Below, piece by piece: positions 26,639-34,611 of a stretch of DNA of 64,000 nucleotides; the stretch's first letter is position 1; each line of letters opens with the position of its first letter. The notes beneath the pieces are model-generated. The model was given only the letters and a program-made list of their open reading frames with translations. It did not search any database and was not told the origin of the DNA. A program made the position numbers and the translations under genes. Source of the DNA: Caballeronia temeraria (lineage in GTDB: Bacteria; Pseudomonadota; Gammaproteobacteria; Burkholderiales; Burkholderiaceae); assembly GCF_001544795.2 (NCBI RefSeq), contig NZ_FCOI02000002.1:62001-126000 (forward strand), given 5' to 3'.

Positions 26639-27841
26639 TTACTCGCGCCGCTCGCCCACGGCCGACAGGCTACGGTACACCAGGAAAGGCGACACGATTT
26701 GCAGCACGACGATCGAGCACATGACGATCGCGCGCAGTGTCGGATCGTAGTCCGGATAGAGCACGTACATGTCGTCGACGAGGAGATAGGCGAGCGCGGA
26801 CATCGGCGAGAGCGCGACACCGAGCGCCGCGCCCTGCTTCCAGTTCAGGCCGCTCGGCTTCGCGAAAATCAGCACGCCGACCAGCTTGCCGATGAAACGC
26901 GCAACGATCAGCCCGATCGCCGCAACGCCGCCGAGCGCGATGTCGCGCCAGTGAAACGATGTCAGCGTCAGCGCAAACAGAATGACCGTGAGCAGCCATC
27001 CGGCCGAGCCGAAATGCGACGGCCAGAGCTGCGGGCGTTCATCGGCGTTCTTCACGATGATGCCCGCCGCGAGCAGCGCGAGAATCGTCGACAGCTTGAA
27101 GATGTGCGCGACCGCGATCGCCAGCAGCACGAGTCCGAAAAGCGCGACGAACGAATGCTCGTCGTTCGCGGGCAGGCGCCGCACCAGCATGTTGCAGGCG
27201 CGCGCGAGCAGGAACGCGAGCACGAGCGAGCCGATCAGCAGATAAAACGGCTGAAGGATCGTCGCGAACGCGTTGCCGTAAATTTCCTGATGCAGCACGC
27301 CGGCCGCGAGCTTTTCGACGACCACCGCGTACATGCTGTTCAACGCCGTCAGCGTCAGAAGGCGCTGCGTGACCTGGCCTTCCGCGCGCAGTTCGGTCTT
27401 CAGCTGAATGACCATTGCGGGCGACGTGGCCATCGCGATGGACGCGATCACGACCGACGGCATCGTCGGCACGTTGAGCAGCGTCAGCGCGATCAGCACG
27501 AGGCCGAACGTGAGCGTCGATTCCGCGATGCTCGACAGCACCAGATACGGATTGCGGCGGATCCAGCGCAAATCGAGCCGTCCGCCCAGTTCGAAGAGCA
27601 GCAGGCCGAGCGCGACATCGAGCAGCGGCCGCGACAGGCCGCCCGCGCTCGCGTCGATGACGCCGAGACCCGCGTTGCCGGCGATCAGCCCGATCACCGC
27701 GAAACCGGTGATGCGCGGCAGGCGCCACGCGCGCCATAGCAGCTCTCCGGCGAGTCCCGCGGTGACGAGCGCGAGACCGGCCCAGAAAATGGCATCGGGT
27801 TCGAGCGGCCAGGCGGGCAAAAATGAAAATGCCGAATTCAT
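26639..27841 (-). CDS. CPA2-type cation:proton antiporter (Kef-like)
   Basis: 400 aa, about twelve hydrophobic segments and no C-terminal RCK/TrkA-N domain. PRITGFAVIGLIAGNAG and LLDVALGLLLFELGGRLDLRW match the CPA2 core, with SIAMATSPAMVIQLKTE in the transport region. Likely exchanges K+ or Na+ for H+ across the inner membrane. AAGGAG lies 11 bases before the ATG at 27841. Followed on the same strand by ybdK. Confidence 0.88.
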   Translation of the reverse strand: MNSAFSFLPAWPLEPDAIFWAGLALVTAGLAGELLWRAWRLPRITGFAVIGLIAGNAGLGVIDASAGGLSRPLLDVALGLLLFELGGRLDLRWIRRNPYLVLSSIAESTLTFGLVLIALTLLNVPTMPSVVIASIAMATSPAMVIQLKTELRAEGQVTQRLLTLTALNSMYAVVVEKLAAGVLHQEIYGNAFATILQPFYLLIGSLVLAFLLARACNMLVRRLPANDEHSFVALFGLVLLAIAVAHIFKLSTILALLAAGIIVKNADERPQLWPSHFGSAGWLLTVILFALTLTSFHWRDIALGGVAAIGLIVARFIGKLVGVLIFAKPSGLNWKQGAALGVALSPMSALAYLLVDDMYVLYPDYDPTLRAIVMCSIVVLQIVSPFLVYRSLSAVGERRE

Positions 27842-28665
27842 CGTATGGGCTTCTCCTTCGTTGCTGCAGCAGAGCGTGCACGTTCCGTTGCGTGACTCGC
27901 ATCGGCGGCGCGCGCTCGCGGGCGAGGCGCATCCGCCTGGCTAGGCGAGCGTTGGTTCATTCAGGCGAATCGAAATGCGAACGAACACGGCGTCACGGCA
28001 GAACCGTGCACGAATTAGACGACGCGTCCGGCAGGCTGCGGGGCGCCTCGCATACCCTCAATGTCGCACCGGATATCTCCAATCCGTGTGACATGGGCGA
28101 TGTATGCGGCGCCCGCTCGAATGCCGGGCCGGACACAGCAAACGACGATGCGGCTTCGTTGATCAGATTCTTGGCTCGCAACCATCGTTCCATTGAAGCG
28201 GACGCCATCTCGAAAATGGCGCGACGCAGGAAGAAGCGCGATTGTGCCATACCTCGGTTCCCCTGACAGAAAGTCCAAGCTCCTGATTCTTATGAAGTAA
28301 AAGCGACTGGCGCGCTCTAGCCCGGTTGGCAAGGCTGACCGGTTGCCTGTCTCGTAGCATTCCGGCATCGCGTTTACGGCTGGCCGATGACCTCGCCTTC
28401 AGGTGTTTACAGGTTTACTGTATATAAACGTAGTAGTGGTTAACAAAGCAACGTCTTTTCTGTGGATAACACCGCTTTTGTCTTTCCATTCAATCGTTTG
28501 GAAAAAGCAGAAGCGGGTCGTAAACATGTTGGCGCATCGCGGTCAACCCGGAACAACTTTTGGCCGCGTAAACCGGATGCCCGAGTTGTCCCGTTTACGT
28601 GCACAACGCGTTCACACGAGTTTCGCCGGCAATTCGACGCGTTATCCACAGCCCGCCGGGGACAA
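27842..28665. other. 824-bp intergenic region between the antiporter and mnmC
   Basis: No gene with family features. A GTG-started frame at 28403-28669 lacks a ribosome site and crosses the DnaA boxes. The left 500 bp is ordinary GC-rich sequence with the antiporter promoter; the right 300 bp is the origin-like segment described separately. Confidence 0.5.
28372..28650. other. origin-like segment: DnaA boxes and GTTTAC repeats
   Basis: Two perfect DnaA boxes in opposite orientation (TGTGGATAA 28461-28469 and TTATCCACA 28642-28650) lie in an AT-rich stretch. Six exact GTTTAC hexamers occur within about 230 bp: plus strand at 28372, 28405, 28413 and 28593; minus strand at 28520-28525 and 28568-28573. 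GTTTA (28413-28417) and TAAAC (28425-28429) also form a dyad. Known: bacterial origins combine DnaA boxes with an AT-rich unwinding element and lie within tens of kb of parS. Inference: this may be part of, or related to, oriC of this chromosome. Confidence 0.45.
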
Positions 28666-30468
28666 CTAAGCCGCGACGATTTCGCCGTGACGCAATGCCT
28701 TCAGCAAAAAGCGGGCTGGATCGATGGCTTCGGCGAGTTCGCGCTCGATCGGCCACGGTTCGCCTTCGATCTGCGACGCGATCAGTTCAGCCGCGAGCGT
28801 CGCCCAAACGAGTCCGCGCGAACCGAACGCGAACGCGCCGTAGAGACCCGGCGTGCGCGGCAGATCGAGCGGCCACGCGCCCGAGAGCTGACGCGCGTCG
28901 CGGCGCGCGGCGTTTTCATCGGCGAGCTGGCCGATCATCGGCATGCGATCGCTCGTCACGCACCGGAACGCGACGCGGCCCGCGCGCACATCGGCCGGCA
29001 CGCGCGAGAGATCCGGCAACATGCCCGCGACGCGTTCGATATTCTCCGCGTGCCCGGCTTCGCGAATCTCACGATCGGGATCGTCGATGTCGTATGTCGC
29101 GCCGATGAGCGTGCCGTCCGCGCCAAGCGGCACCGCGTAGCCTTCGCCGATCACCGGCATGCGCAACGGATCGAGCGCGCTTCGGTCGAGCAGCGTGAGC
29201 TGGCCGCGCACGCTGCGAGTCGGTTCGCCATACAAACCGGCGAGCCGCGCGGCGTCATGCGCGTTCGCCAGCACGACGACGGGCGCGCGCGCGATCACAT
29301 CGCCGCTCGCGTCGAACGCGCGCCAGATGCGGCCATCGTGTTCAATGCGCGCCACTTCGGTGTTCATGCGCGGCGTGATCCGGGCCGAAGCATCGGCGAT
29401 TTGCGCCGCGCATACGGCGGCGGGCGAGATCGCACCGCCGCGCGGAAAGAACCAGCCGCCGCGCGCGACATCGACGCCCGCGATGCGCGATGCGTCGGCG
29501 CGTGTCATCGGCTGCACGTAATCCGATGGATACGCGAAGCGCGCGATGGCGGCGGCGAGCGCGTCGGCGTCATCGGCGGTATCGGCGATCTGGAGCAAGC
29601 CCGCGCCGCTGCGATGCAAGTCGTGATTCGCGTCTTCGAGCGCGCGCCATCGGCGTAACGCGTAGAGAAATCCGGCGCGCGTGAGACGGGCGGCGACGCT
29701 GTCGTCGCGCCAGACGATCGGATGAAACACGCCCGCCGGATTGCCCGATGCATCGCGCGCGCAAAGCGCGTGGCGATCGATCAGCGTGACGTGCCAGCCG
29801 CGCCCGGCGAGCCGCGAACTCACGGCGCAGCCCGCGAGTCCCGCGCCGATGACGATCGCCTCGCGCGCGCTCGCTTCGCAAGGCAGCGGCGGGTCGTGGC
29901 GGCGCACGCGCCAGCGCGGCGCGAAGCGTGCAACGAGCCGCGATTCCGTTGCGTCCGGCAAGCATTCGAATCCCGACGATGCCAGCGCGCGTCGCAACAT
30001 CGGATGAAGGTCTGGAGACGCGTTCGCGCAGACGGTTGCATCCTCGGCGGCGAAACGCGCGAGCGTCTTGCACAGCTTGCGCGGATCGCCGGACGCTTCG
30101 ACGTGGAACGCATCCGCGCGCAGCCAGAGCTTCGCGAGCGTGTCTTGAATGTCTTCGCCGATGGCGAGCGTCAGCACGACGCGGCCTTCATCGAACTCCA
30201 GCCGATGAACGCCCGCGACGCGCATCGGCCAGGCGCGCGCGAGTTCGGCGGCGAGCGGCGATGCGTCATCGAGAGAAGGCGGATCGTTCAGCGCATTTAA
30301 CCGCGCGATAGCAACGACATGAAGACGGCCGCAACGTGCATCGTCGTCGCGCCAGCGTTGCCAAAGCGGCAGAAAGGCGCTGAACGTCGTATCGACGAAA
30401 GTGAAGATGCGTTCATGCCGCCAGCGCGCAGGAAGATCGCGCGGCGCGAAAAACAGGGACTCGGTCAT
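28666..30468 (-). CDS. mnmC: MnmC, FAD oxidoreductase half intact, methyltransferase half degenerate
   Basis: 600 aa. MnmC acts after MnmE-MnmG: the C-terminal half oxidatively removes the carboxymethyl group of cmnm5U34, and the N-terminal half methylates the product. The C-terminal domain is sound (EAIVIGAGLAGCAVSSRLA at 203-221, NPAGVFHPIVWRDD, GLYGAFAFGSRGLVWATL). The N-terminal 195 residues keep the outline but lack the usual first 35 or so, and the glycine-rich SAM motif expected after FT.VET is FVDTTFSAFLPLW; the DAFFLDGFAP motif is replaced by DAFHVEASGDPRK. Last gene after the DedA gene, 18 bp away. Confidence 0.88.
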   Translation of the reverse strand: MTESLFFAPRDLPARWRHERIFTFVDTTFSAFLPLWQRWRDDDARCGRLHVVAIARLNALNDPPSLDDASPLAAELARAWPMRVAGVHRLEFDEGRVVLTLAIGEDIQDTLAKLWLRADAFHVEASGDPRKLCKTLARFAAEDATVCANASPDLHPMLRRALASSGFECLPDATESRLVARFAPRWRVRRHDPPLPCEASAREAIVIGAGLAGCAVSSRLAGRGWHVTLIDRHALCARDASGNPAGVFHPIVWRDDSVAARLTRAGFLYALRRWRALEDANHDLHRSGAGLLQIADTADDADALAAAIARFAYPSDYVQPMTRADASRIAGVDVARGGWFFPRGGAISPAAVCAAQIADASARITPRMNTEVARIEHDGRIWRAFDASGDVIARAPVVVLANAHDAARLAGLYGEPTRSVRGQLTLLDRSALDPLRMPVIGEGYAVPLGADGTLIGATYDIDDPDREIREAGHAENIERVAGMLPDLSRVPADVRAGRVAFRCVTSDRMPMIGQLADENAARRDARQLSGAWPLDLPRTPGLYGAFAFGSRGLVWATLAAELIASQIEGEPWPIERELAEAIDPARFLLKALRHGEIVAA

Positions 30469-30486
30469 GCGAAAGATCGGGAAACA

Positions 30487-31521
30487 TCAAGCGGAAGACG
30501 ACCGGGCGATGGCACGGGCCGCGCCGTTCGCGGCGTCTTCGATCATGAGCGGCTCGAGCGTGTAGCCCGCCGCGCGCCATGCCTCGAGGCCGCCAAGGAG
30601 CGGCGCGACATCGGTGAAGCCGTGCGCCGTCAGTTCTTTGGCGGCGAGCGCGGCGGACACTTCGCTCGGGCAATCGCAGTAGGTCACGAGCTTGCGATCG
30701 CGCGCGATGCCGGCGAGTTGCGACGCGGCGTCATCGTGCAGCAGGAGCGCGCCGGGGATGGCGAACGGATCCATCGCGCGACGCTCGCGGCGGCGCACAT
30801 CGATGACGAGCGGCGGCGGTTCGCCGTCGAGCAGCGCGCGCAGCATCGCGATATCGATGCGCGCCATGCGCAGCCTGCGCAACAGCGACACGCGCTGCCA
30901 CCAGCGCACGGCGAGATACAGCGCGAGCGCGATGACCGCGAGCACGATCACGCCGCGCCCGAACAGATCGAGCCAGGCGAGCACGCGATCGACGAGATCC
31001 GCGAACATCGCGCCGAACGCAACGCCTAAGCCGGACCACAGCAGCGCGCCGAGCGTGTCGTACAGGAGAAAGCTGCCGAAGCCGATCCCGGTCGCGCCCG
31101 CGACGGGAATCGCAATGGTCGACAAGCCGGGGATGAATTTCGAGACCGCGAGGATGCGCACGCCGAAGCGGCCGAAGAAGTCGAGGCTGCGGTTCACGCA
31201 GGTATCGCGCGAGATCGAGAGCTTGCACATGAAGGCGAGCACGCGGCTGCCGTAGCGGCGCCCGAGCCAGAACCAGAGCGTGTCGCCGATGAGCGCGGCG
31301 ATGCTGGCCGTGATCACGATCGCCGCGAGCGGCCACCATGCAGCCGATGGAAAGGCCGTCGCGAGTCCCGAAACCGGCCCCGATGCGAAGCTCGCGGAGA
31401 CCGTGATGGCGCCCGTCAAAACCAATGTGGGCAAGGCTGGGAGCGGCAAGCCGAGGCATTCGAGCAGAACGTTGGCAAAAACCAACGGCAGGCCGTATTC
31501 GATGATCAGCTCGCGTAGCAT
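30487..31521 (-). CDS. DedA-family membrane protein fused to a rhodanese domain
   Basis: 344 aa. Residues 1-215 form a DedA/SNARE-associated membrane domain (PLPALPTLVLTGA, GDTLWFWLGRRYGSR, FGRFGVRILAVSKFIPGLSTIAIPVAGA split around the FxP motif); residues 235-330 form a rhodanese domain with LVTYCDCPSEVSAALAA, the cysteine loop. DedA proteins act in lipid carrier recycling and membrane homeostasis; rhodaneses carry sulfane sulfur on cysteine. This fusion is known in proteobacteria but its role is not. ATG at 31521. Operon with mnmC. Confidence 0.88.
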   Translation of the reverse strand: MLRELIIEYGLPLVFANVLLECLGLPLPALPTLVLTGAITVSASFASGPVSGLATAFPSAAWWPLAAIVITASIAALIGDTLWFWLGRRYGSRVLAFMCKLSISRDTCVNRSLDFFGRFGVRILAVSKFIPGLSTIAIPVAGATGIGFGSFLLYDTLGALLWSGLGVAFGAMFADLVDRVLAWLDLFGRGVIVLAVIALALYLAVRWWQRVSLLRRLRMARIDIAMLRALLDGEPPPLVIDVRRRERRAMDPFAIPGALLLHDDAASQLAGIARDRKLVTYCDCPSEVSAALAAKELTAHGFTDVAPLLGGLEAWRAAGYTLEPLMIEDAANGAARAIARSSSA

Positions 31522-31573
31522 GGATCGCACCCAGATGACCTGCGCCAAAAAAACGGCCGGGAGCCTCGAAAAT

Positions 31574-31600
31574 ATAAGGGTAAATCTTTGAAACCCTTAT
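31574..31600. promoter_or_regulatory. inverted repeat upstream of dedA
   Basis: ATAAGGGT (31574-31581) and ACCCTTAT (31593-31600) are perfect 8-bp inverted arms, 11 bp apart, about 53 bp upstream of the dedA ATG and 220 bp before hupB. Arm centres are 19 bp apart, nearly two helical turns, suiting a dimeric regulator. No U tract on the dedA strand, so a terminator is unlikely. Confidence 0.45.
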
Positions 31601-31763
31601 CCTGATTGGGTTTGCGCTGCGCTATCATACCAAGCGCCGCGTATAGAGGCGGCGTGAAGGCGACGAAGTGGAGCAATGCCGGTGAGATGGCGCGTAAGCA
31701 CGCCGATTCGTCGGGCAGGCGCGCCAGAAGGCCGTCCCCACTCGACTGCACGGCTTGCGCACG

Positions 31764-31769
31764 TATAAT
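31764..31769 (+). promoter_or_regulatory. hupB -10 element
   Basis: A perfect TATAAT 50 bp upstream of the HU start codon. The -35 at 17-bp spacing (CTCGAC) is poor. The transcript would start near 31776. Confidence 0.5.
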
Positions 31770-31818
31770 CGGCGCGTTCGCGCTGTTCGTGTCAACCTAA
31801 ACTGATAAAGGAACCTTA

Positions 31819-32097
31819 ATGAACAAACAGGAATTGATCGACGCCGTAGCCGCGCAGACCGGCGCCAGCAAGGCTCAAACCGGCGAAACGCTGGATACGT
31901 TGCTCGAAGTGATCAAGAAGGCTGTCTCGAAAGGTGACGCAGTGCAGTTGATCGGCTTCGGCAGCTTCGGCTCGGGAAAGCGCGCAGCGCGCACCGGCCG
32001 CAATCCGAAGACCGGCGAGTCCATCAAGATTCCGGCCGCAAAGACGGTCAAGTTTACGGCTGGCAAGGCATTCAAGGACGCAGTGAACAAGCGGTAA
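31819..32097 (+). CDS. hupB: DNA-binding protein HU (beta type)
   Basis: 92 aa nucleoid protein that bends and compacts DNA. Starts [20 protein letters not shown], with the [23 protein letters not shown] beta-arm region (split around [15 protein letters not shown]) and the C-terminal [21 protein letters not shown] lies six bases before the ATG. Followed by a strong terminator at 32143-32168. HU assists DnaA at origins; its place within 4 kb of the DnaA-box region is suggestive only. Confidence 0.97.
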   Translation: MNKQELIDAVAAQTGASKAQTGETLDTLLEVIKKAVSKGDAVQLIGFGSFGSGKRAARTGRNPKTGESIKIPAAKTVKFTAGKAFKDAVNKR

Positions 32098-32142
32098 GCA
32101 TCTTGCCGATTGTGCGGCTACCCGAGGTAGCCAGTAGGACAT

Positions 32143-32168
32143 AACCCGCCGTCGGCGGGTTTTTTTTC
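32143..32168 (+). terminator. hupB terminator
   Basis: AACCCGCC (32143-32150), 3-nt loop, GGCGGGTT (32154-32161), then an eight-T tract overlapping the stem end. 45 bp after the hupB stop and just before the convergent COG0523 gene end. Confidence 0.95.
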
Positions 32169-32173
32169 GTCCA

Positions 32174-33430
32174 TCAATGCCGATGATCCTCGCAGTCGCA
32201 ATCGGGACCGTGATCGTGGTCATGATCGTGATCCTCCACTTCCCACGCGGGGAACGGATCGGCGTAACGCTGCCAGGCTTCAGGGCCTTGCGCCCATTCG
32301 TCGTCGGTGAGCAGGCATGCGTCGAAACGATCCTGCCAGCCGGCGGGATCGAGATCGAGGCCGATCAGCACCAGCTCCTGCCGCCGGTCGCCGATGCTGT
32401 TGTCATCCGGATCGCCATACCATTCCGCGACGATTTCGGCTTCGAGTTCGGGGTCGTCGGTCGGCCATTCGCTGCGATCCTGCGCGGCCCACCACAGCCC
32501 CGCCGGACCATGCCGCACCGTGCCGCCCGCCTGCGACAGCGAGCCGCCGACATCGCTGCGCGTCGCCAGCCAGAAGAAGCCCTTCGCGCGCAGCACGCCG
32601 GGCCATTCCTGATGCAGCAGGTTCCATAGACGTTCGGGATGAAACGGCCGGCGCGCGCGATACACGACATGCCCGACGCCAGATGAATCGGACGCGTCGC
32701 CCGATTCGGGCTCGCCATTGAGAATCGTGAGCCAGCCGGGCGCGCTCGCGGTTGCATCGAAATCGAAACGGCCGGTGTTCAGCACGTCGCCCGAAGGCAC
32801 GTTGCCCGCCTGTGTCCGAACCTGATGCGCGCGCGGATTGAGCGCACGCAGCATGCTCGCGATCTTTTCGATGTCGTCCGCACTGGCGAGATCGATCTTG
32901 TTGATGACGATGACATCGCAGAACTCGATCTGTTCGATGAGCGTTTCGACGACCGTGCGGTCGTCGTCCTCATCGTGGCCTTCCGGCGCGAGACCGCGCT
33001 CGGCGAGCGAGTCCGCCGACGCGTAATCGCGCAAAAAGCTCGCGGCATCGATCACGGTGACGAAGGTGTCGAGATGCGCGCGGCCCGCGAGCGTCGCGTC
33101 GTCGTCGTCGCCGAACGCGAGATGCTCGGCGATGGTCATCGGCTCCGCGCTGCCCGTTGTTTCGATGACGATCGCATCGAAGCGACGCTGCTCCGCGATC
33201 CACGTGATCGCGCTTTCGAGCGCTTCCATCGACGGGTCGCCGAGCGTGACGAGCAGGCAGCCGTTGGGCAGTTCGGTGGTTTCGCGATCCGCGCCGGAAG
33301 CGGCGTTGCCGAATGTCACCGCGCCGAGCGCGAGGCCTTCGGCGTTGGCGAGCAGGGCATCGACGAGCGTGGTCTTACCCGCGCCGGTGAATCCCGATAG
33401 CACGGTAATGGGCAATGGCGTCTGGTTCAT
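32174..33430 (-). CDS. COG0523 (G3E) GTPase, YciC/ZigA-like, without the CxCC motif
   Basis: 418 aa. GTPase motifs: Walker A GFTGAGKTT at 13-21, IETTGSAEP and NKIDLA. The C-terminal CobW_C domain (GHVVYRARRPFHPERLWNLL) is followed by a His/Asp-rich tail (DHDHDHDHGPDCDC). The usual metal-binding CxCC after the switch region is C58-L-L-V in NGCLLVTLGD. COG0523 proteins are metal chaperones, often for zinc under limitation. A second member at 57623 keeps CICC. Convergent with hupB; no operon partner. Confidence 0.9.
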   Translation of the reverse strand: MNQTPLPITVLSGFTGAGKTTLVDALLANAEGLALGAVTFGNAASGADRETTELPNGCLLVTLGDPSMEALESAITWIAEQRRFDAIVIETTGSAEPMTIAEHLAFGDDDDATLAGRAHLDTFVTVIDAASFLRDYASADSLAERGLAPEGHDEDDDRTVVETLIEQIEFCDVIVINKIDLASADDIEKIASMLRALNPRAHQVRTQAGNVPSGDVLNTGRFDFDATASAPGWLTILNGEPESGDASDSSGVGHVVYRARRPFHPERLWNLLHQEWPGVLRAKGFFWLATRSDVGGSLSQAGGTVRHGPAGLWWAAQDRSEWPTDDPELEAEIVAEWYGDPDDNSIGDRRQELVLIGLDLDPAGWQDRFDACLLTDDEWAQGPEAWQRYADPFPAWEVEDHDHDHDHGPDCDCEDHRH

Positions 33431-33566
33431 CGCAATGGAGCGTGACAGGGAAGGGAGCGCGCGAGCGCGAGCCGGCGCTGCCGTTCGGGCGGCGCGGGCG
33501 ATCGAATAGGGGATTTTGCATCAAATGCGCGCCGGGCGCGGCGCGCATGCGAGCGCGGACAGAACG

Positions 33567-34010
33567 TCAGCGCGTGGCCTGGAGCAGTTTCCAGCGGCGC
33601 AGGATCTCGATGATCTGCGCCGAGTACTTGTCGCGCAGCGCAGGTGTTTCGGAATGGTAAGCACCGACCGCCTGCCACGAATTGCCATACTTGTTCATCT
33701 TCTGGCGCAGATGCCATGCGGCGACGTAGACGCTCTTGCACGGTTCCATCAGCGTGCCGCTCGAGATGCCGTATTGCGCGAGCGTATTGAGATGGATCGA
33801 GTTGATCTGCATCAGCCCGTAGTCGGTCGAGCCGTTGGCGTTCTTGTTGATGGCGTCGGGCTTGTTGTGCGATTCCTGCCAGGCGATGGCGCGCAGGATG
33901 AGCGGATTGACCTTCTGATACTTCGCCGCTTCGTCGAAGCAGTCTGCGTGTGCGGAAGCGGCCGCCATGAGCGGCCCGCATATCGCCAGTAATCGCAATG
34001 TTTTCTTCAT
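33567..34010 (-). CDS. small periplasmic lytic transglycosylase (IagB/IpgF type)
   Basis: 147 aa with signal peptide MKKTLRLLAICGPLMAAASAHA, then an SLT domain: catalytic E46 in AIAWQESHNK, NANGSTDYGLMQINS, and the C-terminal VGAYHS. Such small transglycosylases open peptidoglycan for secretion or pilus machines. It lies 600 bp upstream of and divergent from the type II secretion cluster, so a role in secretin assembly is possible but not shown. AAGGAAG directly precedes the ATG; an in-frame start at 34082 is unlikely. Confidence 0.88.
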   Translation of the reverse strand: MKKTLRLLAICGPLMAAASAHADCFDEAAKYQKVNPLILRAIAWQESHNKPDAINKNANGSTDYGLMQINSIHLNTLAQYGISSGTLMEPCKSVYVAAWHLRQKMNKYGNSWQAVGAYHSETPALRDKYSAQIIEILRRWKLLQATR

Positions 34011-34611
34011 CTTCCTTCTACTCCATCCGCACGCGCGGAACGTCAAGCCGCCGTTGCGGCGCCGTGGCGCCAACGCGAACAAACCAACGTCCGCGGCCGG
34101 GCTGCATGGGGAAAACCCACCCTTTTTGTCACCGCCCGGAGTGCGGAACCGACCGTATCATACCGGCTGACGATTCCGGCCATAAGTTGGCTATCAGACA
34201 TAGGCCCGTTCGATCAACTGAACCGCACATGCGCGCCAGCTCGCCGGCTCGTCAGTCGGACGTGTTCTAAATGTATGAATAATAAGACTTCTGGACGAGA
34301 TATAATTCGGCTCCCGCGTACATCGGCCGATTCCTGGAGACGCCCAGATACGGTCTATCGGCAAGTTATTCGAAAGCTTGAGAGCGCCGGACGGGGTCGC
34401 ACAGCGGCCAGGAAGCAATGTGGTCCGGAACGAATTGGCACAATTCCGTTACACAAAGCTGTTATCGTCATATTTTTAAAAATTATCGCGAGAGGCCGGG
34501 TCATCTCGTCCCGCACCCGCGATTGGCAGCGCTCTCGGCTGACGGGCGATGCTGCCTTGGCCGGCTCCCCAAAGACCCGGCTCTGACATCACATCCATGA
34601 GAAGACAACCT
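34011..34611. other. 600-bp divergent region upstream of gspD
   Basis: No gene. It holds the transglycosylase promoter on the left, an AT-rich block around 34260-34300, a TATAAT at 34301-34306 on the plus strand, and downstream of it many short inverted repeats that make a structured leader (see next entry). An AT-rich run with ATTTTTAAAAAT lies at 34471-34482. Confidence 0.55.
34313..34446 (+). ncRNA. candidate structured RNA or gspD leader
   Basis: Downstream of TATAAT (34301-34306) several hairpins can form in order: CTGG/CCAG and GATA/TATC near 34338-34365, CAAG/CTTG near 34365-34385, CCGGAC (34387-34392) with GTCCGG (34423-34428), and GAATTG (34432-34437) with CAATTC (34441-34446) closing a 3-nt loop. 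No intrinsic terminator follows, so a 300-nt gspD 5' leader is more likely than a separate RNA. It carries an AGGAAGCA string like that of SRP RNA but not the rest of that consensus. Confidence 0.35.

Noticed and set aside
28403..28669. An 88-codon frame from a GTG across the origin-like region
   Set aside because: No ribosome site, crosses both DnaA boxes and ends next to the mnmC stop; no family features.
34387..34428. Possible 4.5S SRP RNA (ffs) because of an AGGAAGCA string
   Set aside because: The conserved SRP apical loop GGTCAGG...GGAAGG.AGCA and the long closing helix are absent.
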